Shown here: one piece after another, positions 1 to 8,593 of the stretch | Layout of the letters: every line of letters starts with the position of its first letter | How positions within the stretch are numbered: the first letter of the stretch is position 1 | Source: Rhodovulum euryhalinum | GTDB lineage: Bacteria; Pseudomonadota; Alphaproteobacteria; Rhodobacterales; Rhodobacteraceae | Direction of reading: 5' to 3' | DNA length: 64,000 bases | NCBI RefSeq assembly: GCF_004342445.1 | Contig: NZ_SLWW01000012.1 | Location: 60,872-124,871, forward strand | Notes under the pieces: generated by a model | What the model saw: only the letters and a program-made list of their open reading frames with translations | The model's database searches: none | What the model was told of the DNA's origin: nothing | Made by a program: the position numbers and the translations under genes

Positions 1-1
1 C

Positions 2-262
2 GCCGGACTTGACAACGTCCGGGGCGCCTTCATCCGGCTGGAGAAGCCGATCGATTTCGGCGCGGTCGACCGGCAGCCGGTGGACCTGATCTTTGCGCTG
101 TTTGCGCCGCAGGATTCGGGGGTTGACCACCTCAAGGCGCTGGCGCTGGTGTCGCGCACGCTGCGCGATGCGACGGTCTGCGGCAAGCTGCGCGCAAACA
201 CCGATCCCGCGACGCTGCATGCGGTCCTGACCGAGGCGCAGACCTCGAACCAGGCGGCGTGA
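2..262 (+). CDS. ptsN: PTS IIA-like nitrogen regulatory protein PtsN (3' end only)
   Basis: This is the last 86 residues of an EIIA-Ntr protein; the frame is open to the left edge, so the start and the phosphorylated histidine lie outside. Visible are the end of the mannitol/fructose EIIA-type fold, with the segment DLIFALFAPQDSGVDHLKAL (residues 27-46 of the fragment) followed by a helix beginning LALVSRTLRD. In the family PtsN is the terminal acceptor of the nitrogen PTS phosphorelay and acts by protein-protein contact. An HPr and another EIIA of the same relay lie about 50 kb away in this window. The family call is secure; the rest of the gene is not visible. Confidence 0.85.
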   Translation, partial: AGLDNVRGAFIRLEKPIDFGAVDRQPVDLIFALFAPQDSGVDHLKALALVSRTLRDATVCGKLRANTDPATLHAVLTEAQTSNQAA

Positions 263-332
263 GGCAGGAACGCGGACAATCCGGCTGGAACGTCTTGGCG
301 ACCGAACCGACCCCGGCATTTCCACTCTGGCG

Positions 333-1769
333 CTAGGTGCGCCAAGCGCCATAGCCGAATTCCAGGTAGTCGCGTTGATAGGCCGCGTGCGCGGCGGCCT
401 CGATCTCGTCATCGTATACCGCCGCAAGCGGCACCGGCGCCCCATCGTCGGTCGCAGCGGGCAGGGCGGGCGGCGCCGCGCCCACCAGGGCGGCCAGCAT
501 CGCAAGCTCTGTCTCCAGGTGTTCCGCGCGAAGCACCATGTCGGGCTGGACGGCCTGGGTCATGCCATCTAGCACGCGGCTTTGGGATGCCCAACTCGCA
601 TCGACGCGAAGGCCGGTCTGCCCGGCGAGATTGCCATGGAGAAACCGCAGGAAACCCAGAAACGCCGCGCGATGCGCCGCCGCGCCATATGCCGGCCCGG
701 GATCGCCCTCGGGCAGCGGCACGCCGTAGCTCTTGCGCAGCGCGGCGCGGATCACCGGAAAGCTTCCCGGCCCGGTCGGCAACACATGCGCCGCAAAGGC
801 CGCATGCGCGCGCACAAGCGGATGCATGACCACGGTGAATGCCCGGTGCCCCGGGGCCTGCCGCTTCCATTGGCGGAGCGTCTTCTGGGTGAAGCCGCGG
901 CGCAGCGCGCCTGTCTTCTTGCCGTCGAGCGCCGCAAGCCACGACTCGATCCGCGCCACCGGCCCGCCCGCGATCGGCAGGAACAGAAGCGGCGTTTCCG
1001 GCGCGGCCACATGGCCCGGAACGGCGGGCCCGCGGCGCGGCTCGAAACAGGGGGTGCGCGTAAGGTCGAACCGGTCGAGCGCGGCAAGCGCGGCCTCCAT
1101 TTCGGAGAAGTTCACGACCTTCTTGGAAAGCGGCTCTGGGTTCTGCTTTTTCAGCCGGTCCGACACCGCCCCGAGCCGCGCCTCGACCCCGAGAAAGTGC
1201 AACAGCCCGTTCAGCACGTCCAGATCGGCGACATCCTCGTAGGCGAGGTAGAACGCCGTCTGTCCGCTGGTCTGCAGGCCCCGCATCAGCCGCAACTGGA
1301 ACCCCTGAAGCCGGTCGAGGTGGTCGGCGAATTCACGTGCGTCGAACCGCACCCTGGCCGAGCGGGCATGCTTGATGTCGGTCAACCGCCACTGGCCGGT
1401 TTCGCCCGCGATCTTGCGCGAGACGTAGGTTTCGGCCGGATTGCGGGTCAGCACGATCTTGGCGCAGCGCCGGTCGGCCAGCACCCGGTCGAACACCCGC
1501 GGGTCGTGGTCATGGAAGAATCGGAACCCCGCCAGCCCGCCGTCCGCCCGGATCATCGCGTCCAGCAGCGTCCCGGGATCGCGGTCGCGCGTGGTCTGGT
1601 CGACCCCGAGAAGGGTGTCGCGCCCCTTGTGGCCGACGAAATGCGGGTTGAACGCTTCGCCGTGGCAGCGAACCCCCGGTACCGCGTTCAGGTTTTCCTC
1701 GAGAAAGTTCGAGCCGGTCCGCATCTCGGCGAAGATGACATAGCTGTCGAAGGGGCGGTCGGGGCTCAT
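333..1769 (-). CDS. Stf0/NodH-like sulfotransferase with a second sulfotransferase-like half
   Basis: 478 residues, about twice a usual Stf0 domain. The N-terminal half carries a PAPS 5'-phosphosulfate loop (AEMRTGSNFLE, residues 14-24) and a 3'-phosphate-binding segment (IVLTRNPAETYVSRK, 105-119), as in bacterial sulfotransferases that move sulfate from PAPS to a glycan or lipid. The C-terminal half (about 258-478) has a segment HRAFTVVMHPLVRAHAAF (308-325) and an ASWASQSR...EHLETEL stretch (391-421) that look like the later motifs of the Sulfotransfer_2 fold, but its own phosphosulfate loop is not obvious. Its ATG lies one base after the stop of the upstream GT14 gene (TGA-C-ATG), so it is the last gene of a minus-strand set with glycosyltransferases. 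Substrate unknown. Confidence 0.7.
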   Translation of the reverse strand: MSPDRPFDSYVIFAEMRTGSNFLEENLNAVPGVRCHGEAFNPHFVGHKGRDTLLGVDQTTRDRDPGTLLDAMIRADGGLAGFRFFHDHDPRVFDRVLADRRCAKIVLTRNPAETYVSRKIAGETGQWRLTDIKHARSARVRFDAREFADHLDRLQGFQLRLMRGLQTSGQTAFYLAYEDVADLDVLNGLLHFLGVEARLGAVSDRLKKQNPEPLSKKVVNFSEMEAALAALDRFDLTRTPCFEPRRGPAVPGHVAAPETPLLFLPIAGGPVARIESWLAALDGKKTGALRRGFTQKTLRQWKRQAPGHRAFTVVMHPLVRAHAAFAAHVLPTGPGSFPVIRAALRKSYGVPLPEGDPGPAYGAAAHRAAFLGFLRFLHGNLAGQTGLRVDASWASQSRVLDGMTQAVQPDMVLRAEHLETELAMLAALVGAAPPALPAATDDGAPVPLAAVYDDEIEAAAHAAYQRDYLEFGYGAWRT

Positions 1770-1770
1770 G

Positions 1771-3468
1771 TCACTGCACCAGATAGGGGCGCCGCGGCCG
1801 GGGATGGGCGGCCGGCATCTCGTCGCCCGCCGGGAAATCGCCCATCAGGTAGGGCTTCATTCCCTGGTTCTTGAGGGTCTGCAGGAACTGTCCGAACCCC
1901 GTCAGATCGGCCATGCGCGGAACCTCGGTCAGGCGGGGCTGGGCACGGGGGGCGATCTCGTCGATCAGGATCTGCAACGGTTCCATCGGGTTCTGGACGA
2001 AATCGGCCATCGTCCAGATGCGCACCCGCGCACGGGTATGGGGCGAGCGCAGGATCTCGAGGTGGTGCGACTCGGTGCGCTGAAGCTGGGCCGCGCGCTT
2101 CCTGAGATCGACGAAGCCTCGCCTGGAGTGGAACAGCGGCACCGCCCAGGCCCCGGTGATCACCGAGATCTGGGCGTTCGGGTCGGTGGCCATGAACCAG
2201 CTTATCTCCTGCCGGTCGCCGGGGCCGAACTGGAAACACTGCCGTTCACCCCGTGTATTCCAGACGAGGTTTGTCAGAAACGCCCGCGCGTTGTAGTCGC
2301 GCAGGCTTGCGCTGTCGGACAGCCCGCCGTTGCATACTGGCTCGCCGCCCGCGATCTCGGCCCGATCCGGGTGGAACAGGTGGCCATGCACGCGCGCACC
2401 CACCGTCCTGCCCAGCCAGTCCTCGAAATCCTCGAACAGGTCGGAAAACCCCTCGAAGACCGAATAGGGTGCCGAGGTCCGGCCATTTTCCCACCCCTCG
2501 CGCGGGAATCGGCTTTGCATGTAGAGCCCGGCCCGCCCACGGGTGCGCCGCTCGACCGCCTTGGAGAACAGCCGGTCGATCCTGGCCGGATTCGGCTCGG
2601 CCCGGTTCGGCCCCCCGGCCTCTGTGCCGAGGAACGCGTCATAAAGCCGGTTCGCCTGCGGCCAGACCTTGCGCGCGACGAAACAGTCCGACCGGCGCAA
2701 AAGCTGAAGATGGTCGTCGTAGAAGATGTGCGGCTTGCCCTGGAAATCGAACTTGGACAGCGTCAGCGAGCGGCTTTCGATCCGGGTTGCATACTTGCGC
2801 ACGAGGGTCTGGAAATAGCTTTCGTCCGGGATCCAGACGCGGCGGAAATAGCGCGTATAGTCCTCGCGCTGCGGATCGGCCAGGATCGCCGAAAGCGTCT
2901 GGCGCGTCAGGCACCACCATTGCGACCCCAGATGCGGCTCGATCCCCTTGGGAACCCGGCGCCGGACGCCGAGCCGCCGTTGCAGCCGGACATAGCCGTC
3001 GAACAACCGGCGCTGCCGCTTCCACGCGAAGGGAAAGCGCAGGCTGAACCGTTCGCGCCCCAGGCCGCCCACGGTCCAGTCCACCTCGTCGGCGATCACC
3101 GATTCGATGAAGTCGGTGCGCGGCCGTTCCGCGAGATAGGCGCGTAGTTCGCTGACGGGGCGCAGCGGCAGGCACGAGCCCGACACGAGAAAGACATGGC
3201 TCAACTCGGGGAACTCGGCCAGTGCCATTTCGGTGCCCGAGAGCGTGGCGGCCACGATCGACCATGTCCCCCACTCGCAATGGCGGCGCCTGCAAAATCG
3301 GATGTTGTCGAGGTCGGACAGCGCCGCTGTGAAGGCGCGGGCCTCGGCGCGTGAGACCTGGCGATCGACGTGGATCACCACCGGGCAGTCCTGCCGGGCC
3401 CAGTGCCGCGCCACCGCGGCCGCCCGGTCGAGCGCGGTGTGCACCAGCATCACGAATCCCACGCTCAT
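1771..3468 (-). CDS. GT14 (core-2/I-branching type) glycosyltransferase with long C-terminal extension
   Basis: 565 residues from the ATG at 3468, which overlaps the TGA of the upstream gene (ATGA). The frame is open further upstream, but this start gives a clean Rossmann beginning (MSVGFVMLVHT). Residues 1-300 match GT14 beta-1,6-N-acetylglucosaminyltransferase-like proteins: HVDRQVS (33-39), the EWGTWS segment (65-70) and VSGSCLPLRP (95-104). The remaining ~250 residues match no domain I can name with certainty; I recall a proteobacterial C-terminal domain of this kind called DUF5927. Probably builds a branch on a surface glycan, with the two downstream/upstream partners in the same transcription unit. 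No signal peptide; likely cytoplasmic or membrane-associated. Confidence 0.7.
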   Translation of the reverse strand: MSVGFVMLVHTALDRAAAVARHWARQDCPVVIHVDRQVSRAEARAFTAALSDLDNIRFCRRRHCEWGTWSIVAATLSGTEMALAEFPELSHVFLVSGSCLPLRPVSELRAYLAERPRTDFIESVIADEVDWTVGGLGRERFSLRFPFAWKRQRRLFDGYVRLQRRLGVRRRVPKGIEPHLGSQWWCLTRQTLSAILADPQREDYTRYFRRVWIPDESYFQTLVRKYATRIESRSLTLSKFDFQGKPHIFYDDHLQLLRRSDCFVARKVWPQANRLYDAFLGTEAGGPNRAEPNPARIDRLFSKAVERRTRGRAGLYMQSRFPREGWENGRTSAPYSVFEGFSDLFEDFEDWLGRTVGARVHGHLFHPDRAEIAGGEPVCNGGLSDSASLRDYNARAFLTNLVWNTRGERQCFQFGPGDRQEISWFMATDPNAQISVITGAWAVPLFHSRRGFVDLRKRAAQLQRTESHHLEILRSPHTRARVRIWTMADFVQNPMEPLQILIDEIAPRAQPRLTEVPRMADLTGFGQFLQTLKNQGMKPYLMGDFPAGDEMPAAHPRPRRPYLVQ

Positions 3469-4475
3469 GCCCAGTTCCCCTTGGACATGAGCCCGAGAAT
3501 CTCGAGTTGGCGCCAGTTGACGTATTTCTCGGACCACTTGCACCACAGGTCCGGGTTGTCCTTCAGTGTCGCATGGTAGGCGCGGTATTCATGGCTTCCG
3601 GCATAGTGCTGCCGGCGGGTCAGTTCCTCGGCGGCCTTGTCCACGAAACAGTCCAGGAACTTGGCATGCAGAAGCGCGCCGCTGGCCTTTTCGCCGCCCC
3701 ACTCGTCGTAGACGACGTTCAGCCCGCGTGGCAGCAGCATGTGGGTCGAACTGGTATAGACATAGCCCCGATGCCACCGGACAAGGGGAATCTTGTTCAG
3801 CGCCGGCGCCCGTTCCGGACGGTCGGGAAAGAAGGCCCGCGCCCTGGGGCCACCCTGGATCCAGAGGTTGCGGTACTTGCCGTTCCTGCGGATCATGTAG
3901 TTGCCGCTGTCGAACCAGGACGCGATCTCGAACGGGTCCTGGCCCGCGCGGTAGGGCACCGCGTCGATCGGCCCCTTGGGATACATGTCCACCAGCATCG
4001 CGCCGAACGAACGGATCGACAGCGAATCCAGCCAGTCGCAGAGCGCCGGGATCGAGCGGGTATCGCAGAACGGGTAGACGAAGAACTCGTCCACATCGAC
4101 GGTCAGCGTCCAGTGGTCGTGCCCGTGGCGCATCAACAGCCAGTTGACCCAGTCCAGGCCGAACTGCGCCCTGCGATAGCTGGCCTGCGTCGACCAGAGC
4201 GAGACGTCGGGCTGGTCGGCCAGATACTCGCGCGAGCCGTCGTCCGACCCGTTGTCGACGATCAGGAAATGGCCGATCCCGTGACGGCGATAATAGTCCA
4301 GGAAATAGGGCAGGCGCACCGCTTCGTTCCGAAGAACGACAAAGGCCAGTACGTCGGTGGGGCCGATCCGTCGGGTGCGGTCGGCCACGCGCGACAGTTG
4401 CCAGCGCCGGCGCCGCGCGCGCAGCTTCCAGATCTTGCGCTCGATGCGCATGCGGTATGAGGACAGCGCGCCCAA
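3465..4475 (-). CDS. GT2/GT92-like glycosyltransferase (copy 1)
   Basis: 336 residues. The GT-A features are the RNEA segment (49-52), a nucleotide-sugar loop IVDNGSDDGS (72-81) and a DxD metal motif DVDEF (127-131). A basic N-terminus (residues 8-28) may sit on the membrane; no signal peptide is seen. Its stop overlaps the start of the GT14 gene by four bases, which suggests coupled translation. It is clearly paralogous to the gene at 4628-5707: both share RNEA, VDN.SDDGSR, QPDVSLW, DxDE and a SSTH segment. Acceptor and sugar are unknown. Confidence 0.75.
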   Translation of the reverse strand: MGALSSYRMRIERKIWKLRARRRRWQLSRVADRTRRIGPTDVLAFVVLRNEAVRLPYFLDYYRRHGIGHFLIVDNGSDDGSREYLADQPDVSLWSTQASYRRAQFGLDWVNWLLMRHGHDHWTLTVDVDEFFVYPFCDTRSIPALCDWLDSLSIRSFGAMLVDMYPKGPIDAVPYRAGQDPFEIASWFDSGNYMIRRNGKYRNLWIQGGPRARAFFPDRPERAPALNKIPLVRWHRGYVYTSSTHMLLPRGLNVVYDEWGGEKASGALLHAKFLDCFVDKAAEELTRRQHYAGSHEYRAYHATLKDNPDLWCKWSEKYVNWRQLEILGLMSKGNWA

Positions 4476-4530
4476 CGCTTCTCCTGCCTGTTCCGACCTT
4501 GGGGTCTGCCTCCGGCCTACCGGAAACCGG

Positions 4531-4545
4531 CTAACCGCGCGTTAA
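4531..4545. promoter_or_regulatory. Near-match to a CtrA box
   Basis: CTAA-N7-TTAA (4531-4534 and 4542-4545) lies about 56 bases upstream of the minus-strand glycosyltransferase start at 4475. It differs by one base from the TTAA-N7-TTAA consensus for the cell-cycle regulator CtrA. One mismatch in a short motif makes chance a real possibility; the call rests on position and spacing only. Confidence 0.25.
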
Positions 4546-4627
4546 AGGCAGTTTACGCGCCCTGTCCCGCGGTCGAGGGCACCCTGCTCGCTGGTCGGGT
4601 GGCAGCCGGGACGAATACGACAGAGCC

Positions 4628-5707
4628 TCAGTCCCAGCCGCCCCGCGACATGATGCCCAGCGCCTCGAGTTGGCGCCAGCCTTCGTAGCGGGTTGAGTCC
4701 GGGCACCAGAGATCGGGATTGCCGATCAGCGCGTCGTAATAGTCCTCGTAGAGTGCGCAGTTGGCGAAATGCTCGCGCCTGCGCTTCTCTTCGCGCGATT
4801 TCGCGACGATCGAGGGCAGGAACTTGGTGTGGAGCAGCGCGCCCGAGGGCGCATCGCCCGCCGCGCGCCCCCGCACCCGGTTCAGCTGCGTCGGCAGCGC
4901 GGAATGGGTCGAACTGACATAGACGTAGTTGCGCCGCCAGCGGATCAGGGGGGTCTTGGACAGGGTCGGCGATCTTTCTCGTTCGGCCGCGAAGAACACC
5001 CGCCGCCGCACGCCACCCCTGACAAGCAGGTTCTTCAGCGGCGGCTGGTACTTTGTCACGATGTTGCCCGCGTCGAACCAGTCGATCACCTCAAGCGGGT
5101 TCTGCCCGGGGCGGCAGGTCCGGTCGGCCACGGGCCCCTTGGGATAGAGGTCCAGCATGACCGCTCCGAACGAAGTGCGCCCCTGTGCGTCGAGCCATGC
5201 GGTCAGCGCGGGCAGGGGGCGGCTGTCATGGTGCGGATAGATGAAAAGCTCGTCGGCATCGAGTGTCAGGCACCAGTGCCCGTGCCCGTACCGCAGCATC
5301 AGCCATGTCAGCCAGTCCATCCCGAAGCGTGACAGCCGGTAGCTGTGCCCGGTCCACCACAGCGAGACATCGGGTTGGGCCGCCAGCAGCGCGCGGCTGC
5401 CATCGTCGCTGTCATTGTCCACGAACAGGAAATGCGTGACACCCAGGGCCCGGTGATGGTCAAGGAAGAAGGGCAGGCGCTCGGCCTCGTTGCGCACGGT
5501 CGAGAAGCAAAGGACATCGCCCTTGCGGATCAGGCCCGTGCGGTCGGCCATGCAGGTCAACTGGCCGCGCTTGCGGAATGCCCGGAACAGCAGCCGACGC
5601 CGGGTCCAGCGCATGCGACAGGCGGTCCACAGAGCGGACCAGTCGAGGCGCGAGGCGTCCGGCGCCTCGTCCCCGCCCGCGGCAAGGGGAACCTCGGCCA
5701 GCCGCAC
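4628..5707 (-). CDS. GT2/GT92-like glycosyltransferase (copy 2)
   Basis: 359 residues, a paralogue of the gene at 3465-4475 with an N-terminal extension of about 23 residues. Motifs: VRNEAERLPFF (71-81), FVDNDSDDGSR (95-105) and a DxD motif DADEL (150-154). The two copies align over nearly their whole length, so a tandem duplication is the simplest reading. A 152-base gap separates them, so copy 1 may have its own promoter. The galU gene lies 12 bases upstream on the same strand, which may place this copy in the galU transcription unit and fits use of a UDP-sugar donor. Acceptor unknown. Confidence 0.75.
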   Translation of the reverse strand: MRLAEVPLAAGGDEAPDASRLDWSALWTACRMRWTRRRLLFRAFRKRGQLTCMADRTGLIRKGDVLCFSTVRNEAERLPFFLDHHRALGVTHFLFVDNDSDDGSRALLAAQPDVSLWWTGHSYRLSRFGMDWLTWLMLRYGHGHWCLTLDADELFIYPHHDSRPLPALTAWLDAQGRTSFGAVMLDLYPKGPVADRTCRPGQNPLEVIDWFDAGNIVTKYQPPLKNLLVRGGVRRRVFFAAERERSPTLSKTPLIRWRRNYVYVSSTHSALPTQLNRVRGRAAGDAPSGALLHTKFLPSIVAKSREEKRRREHFANCALYEDYYDALIGNPDLWCPDSTRYEGWRQLEALGIMSRGGWD

Positions 5708-5719
5708 GTCGCCGCGCGA

Positions 5720-6622
5720 TTACTCGGCGGCCTCGCGCATCGCGACGAGGTCGGTGAGATATTCCAGCAACTCGCCGCGCAGCTCGGGCCGGGCCATGGC
5801 GAACGCCACCGTGGCCTGCAGGAAACCCGCCTTGGAACCGCAGTCAAATCGCTGGCCCTTGAAGCGGAAGCCATACACGCCCTGACCGTTGATCTCTTCG
5901 GCAATGGCGTCGGTCAGCTGGAGCTCGCCTCCGGCACCCAGGCGGTTGTGCCTGAGGTTCTGGTCGAGGTTGTGCAGCACCCGGGGCGTCAGGACATAAC
6001 GGCCGATCACGGCAAGGTTCGACGGCGCCTCTTCGACCTTCGGCTTCTCGACCATGCCCTTGATCAGCACCTTGTCGCCAAGGTCGCGGTCGACGTCGAG
6101 GATGCCATAGGACTTGGTCTTCTCGTGCGGCACTTCCATCGCCGCGACCATGTTGCCGCCGGTTTCCTCGTAGGCCTCGACCATCTGCTGCAGGCAGGGC
6201 GTGTCCGAGGCGATGACGTCGTCCGGCAGGATCACGGCGAAAGGTTCGTTCGCGATCAGCCGCCGGGCACACCAGACGGCATGGCCGAGGCCCATCGGGC
6301 TGTGCTGCCGGATATAGGCGATCGCCCCGCTTTCCATGTCGGTGGTCTTGAGAACATCGAGCAGGTCGAGCTTGCCGGAGTTGCGCAGCGACGCCTCGAG
6401 CGTCGGGGCGTGGTCGAAATAGTCCTCAAGCGCGCCCTTGCCGCGCGAGGTGACGAAGATGAATTCCTTGATACCGGCGGCACGGGCCTCGTCGATTGCG
6501 TATTGGATCAACGGGCGGTCCACGAGTGTCATGATCTCTTTCGGGATCGACTTCGTTGCGGGCAGAAAGCGCGTCCCCAAACCTGCAACGGGGAAGACGG
6601 CCTTGGTTACCTTGCGCTTCAT
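5720..6622 (-). CDS. galU: UTP-glucose-1-phosphate uridylyltransferase
   Basis: GalU makes UDP-glucose from UTP and glucose-1-phosphate, feeding glycan and exopolysaccharide synthesis. The protein is 300 residues, the usual length, when started at the ATG at 6622 (MKRKVTKAVFPVAG). An in-frame ATG at 6652 would add ten residues the family lacks. The uridylyltransferase nucleotide loop GLGTRFLPATK (14-24) follows directly; VEKPKVEEAP and the GRYVLTP segment are present further on. It is the first gene of the minus-strand run that leads into the glycosyltransferases and sulfotransferase. An inverted repeat lies upstream at 6691-6727. Confidence 0.93.
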   Translation of the reverse strand: MKRKVTKAVFPVAGLGTRFLPATKSIPKEIMTLVDRPLIQYAIDEARAAGIKEFIFVTSRGKGALEDYFDHAPTLEASLRNSGKLDLLDVLKTTDMESGAIAYIRQHSPMGLGHAVWCARRLIANEPFAVILPDDVIASDTPCLQQMVEAYEETGGNMVAAMEVPHEKTKSYGILDVDRDLGDKVLIKGMVEKPKVEEAPSNLAVIGRYVLTPRVLHNLDQNLRHNRLGAGGELQLTDAIAEEINGQGVYGFRFKGQRFDCGSKAGFLQATVAFAMARPELRGELLEYLTDLVAMREAAE

Positions 6623-6690
6623 TCGCTCAATCGCTCTGCTTGTTGGTCTCATCCGGGTCCGGACCGTGACCCGGCCCGATGCCCTCGCAT

Positions 6691-6727
6691 CTACCTTTAG
6701 TGCATCAAGAACGTATCAAAAAGGTAG
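6691..6727. promoter_or_regulatory. Inverted repeat upstream of galU
   Basis: CTACCTTT (6691-6698) and AAAGGTAG (6720-6727) are perfect 8-base inverted arms with a 21-base, AT-rich spacer. The element lies 69-105 bases upstream of the galU start in a 266-base gap between galU and kdsB (6623-6888). The spacing, about three helical turns centre to centre, would suit a dimeric regulator. No family can be named. Nothing else in this gap looks like a gene. Confidence 0.35.
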
Positions 6728-6888
6728 CGCGGGGCTTAACTCATAATACTTTACGTTTGGGAAACAAAGTGGCGACCGAACAACGATTTCGGACGGATCG
6801 GCGGACAAATGCCTCTTTCATGTCGGCGACTGGCTGCTGTTCGCCCACCGCGGCCCGATGTCGGAGGGGGCAGTTGGCGCGGTCCCGA

Positions 6889-7689
6889 TCAGTCCAGGCC
6901 CATCTCGGCCATCATCGACTCGATGCGCGGCACATCCTCGGGATTGTTGAGTTCCCAGAATTGCCGGCCGCGCGCCTCGACCTCGACGCAGAGCACGGGA
7001 CGTTCCCGCTCAAGGAACCGCAACTGCTCAAGTCCTTCGAGACGTTCCAGCGGCCCGGCCTCCCAGAGCGGATAGGCGGCAAGGGCCGCGGGCCGGTAGG
7101 CGTAGACCCCGACATGGTGGAAAACCGGGGTAAATGTATCATCGGCAAAGCTCTGGCCGGTATAGGGAATGACCTCTTTCGAGAAGTAGAGCGCGTGCCG
7201 GTCGCGGCCGAAGACGGCGGTCGTGCCGCCCACCCGGCCCGCACGCCGATCGTCCAGCAGCGCGTTCAGCCCGCGCCCGTCGCAGCGCAGGACCGGCGTT
7301 GCGACCTCGGCCACCGGATCGGCGGTCAGTCCGGCCACAAGGTCCTCGACGAACCAGGCGGGCGTCAGCGGTGCGTCACCCTGCAGGTTCACCACGATCT
7401 CGAAACCGCCGCCCAGTGCCTCTGCCGCCTCGGCCACCCGCTCGGTGCCGTTCGCACAATCCGGCGAGGTCATCACCACTTCGGCACCGAATCCCTTGGC
7501 TGCGGCGCGAATCCGGTCATCGTCCGTTGCCACCACCACCCGGTCGACGCCCGAAACCGCCCGCGCGGCCAGCCAGGACCGCTCGATCAGGGTCTTTGCC
7601 TGCCCGGAGGCGCCCTTCAACCCCACCAGCGGCTTGCCCGGATAGCGGGTCGAGGCATGGCGCGCCGGAATGACGATCAGGACCGGCAT
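6889..7689 (-). CDS. kdsB: 3-deoxy-manno-octulosonate cytidylyltransferase
   Basis: KdsB activates Kdo as CMP-Kdo for lipopolysaccharide inner core or capsule linker. It is 266 residues from the ATG at 7689, which overlaps the cysQ stop (ATGA). The N-terminus MPVLIVIPARHASTRYPGKP is the family's CTP-binding signature, followed by VNLQGDAPL and later the FHHVGVYAYR segment. The frame is open far upstream, but that part is the antisense-like shadow of cysQ. The family call is good; a related cytidylyltransferase for another ulosonic acid cannot be fully excluded. Confidence 0.87.
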   Translation of the reverse strand: MPVLIVIPARHASTRYPGKPLVGLKGASGQAKTLIERSWLAARAVSGVDRVVVATDDDRIRAAAKGFGAEVVMTSPDCANGTERVAEAAEALGGGFEIVVNLQGDAPLTPAWFVEDLVAGLTADPVAEVATPVLRCDGRGLNALLDDRRAGRVGGTTAVFGRDRHALYFSKEVIPYTGQSFADDTFTPVFHHVGVYAYRPAALAAYPLWEAGPLERLEGLEQLRFLERERPVLCVEVEARGRQFWELNNPEDVPRIESMMAEMGLD

Positions 7690-8486
7690 CAGGCGCGCCG
7701 CAGCACGACGCCCGGTGAACAGGCGATGAAGAACGGGTTGGCATAGCCCGGCTTGCCATAGGTCAGCGGCGCGTGGTCCTCGAATCGCAGCACCCGTCCG
7801 CCCGCGCCGACCAGTACCGCATGGCCCGCAGCCGTATCCCATTCCATCGTGCGGCCAAGCCGCGGGTAGAGATCGGCCTCGCCGCTCGCCACGAGGCAGA
7901 ACTTCAGCGACGATCCCGCGCTCGTCATGTCCTGGACGGAATATTTCGCGATATAGTCGTCGGTCGCCTTGTCGCGGTGCGATTTCGAGGCCACCACGAT
8001 CAGCGCGTCGTTGTCCGGGGCCGAGACCGACAGCGGCGTCACCGGCCCCGCCGTGTCGAGCGCGAAGGTCCCCGTTTCCTCGACCGCCTGTCCGTCGGCC
8101 CGGGTGTAGAACAGCCGCCCCTTGGCCGGCGCATAGACCACGCCGCGCACCGGCTGGCCAGCCTCGACCCAGGCGATGTTCACGGTGAAATCGCCCCGGC
8201 GCTGGACGAATTCCTTGGTGCCATCCAGCGGATCGACGATGAGGAAATTCTCGGCGCTCTCGGCATGGCTCTCGGCCTGTTCCTCGGTGACGATCAGTGC
8301 GCCGGGGAAGGCAGCGGCCAGTTCCGCCGAGATCAGCGCGTCGGCCGCCTCGTCGGCCTCGGTTACCGGGCTTGTGTCCGACTTGGTGCGCACCTCGAAA
8401 TCGTTGGCCCCGTAGATCTCCATGATCCGCGCACCGGCCAGCAGGGCTGTCCGCCGCATCACGGCCTCGAGCTTGTCGTAGTCCAA
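7689..8486 (-). CDS. cysQ: 3'(2'),5'-bisphosphate nucleotidase CysQ
   Basis: An inositol-monophosphatase-fold enzyme of 265 residues that hydrolyses 3'-phosphoadenosine 5'-phosphate (PAP), the by-product of PAPS use. Metal-site motifs: SPVTEADE (39-46), VTEEQ (66-70) and DPLDGTKEF (85-93); the last form, with KEF, is typical of CysQ rather than inositol phosphatases. It overlaps kdsB by four bases. A PAPS-using sulfotransferase gene lies 6 kb downstream on the same strand, so PAP clearance may be functionally linked to it, though CysQ also serves sulfate assimilation. Confidence 0.88.
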   Translation of the reverse strand: MDYDKLEAVMRRTALLAGARIMEIYGANDFEVRTKSDTSPVTEADEAADALISAELAAAFPGALIVTEEQAESHAESAENFLIVDPLDGTKEFVQRRGDFTVNIAWVEAGQPVRGVVYAPAKGRLFYTRADGQAVEETGTFALDTAGPVTPLSVSAPDNDALIVVASKSHRDKATDDYIAKYSVQDMTSAGSSLKFCLVASGEADLYPRLGRTMEWDTAAGHAVLVGAGGRVLRFEDHAPLTYGKPGYANPFFIACSPGVVLRRA

Positions 8487-8593
8487 ATCGGGCTCCTTCC
8501 CGGCGCAGATTGTAAGGAAATCGCAAGCCCCTTATGCTTGGCTGGAAAATGAACGGCAAGGGCGAGCAACGCCCCGATCCCATGGAAGAGGCC

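Noticed and set aside
582..3147. Long plus-strand open frames opposite the sulfotransferase and GT14 genes
   Set aside because: They lack recognisable domains and are rich in Arg/Pro/Gly, as expected from antisense of high-GC coding DNA.
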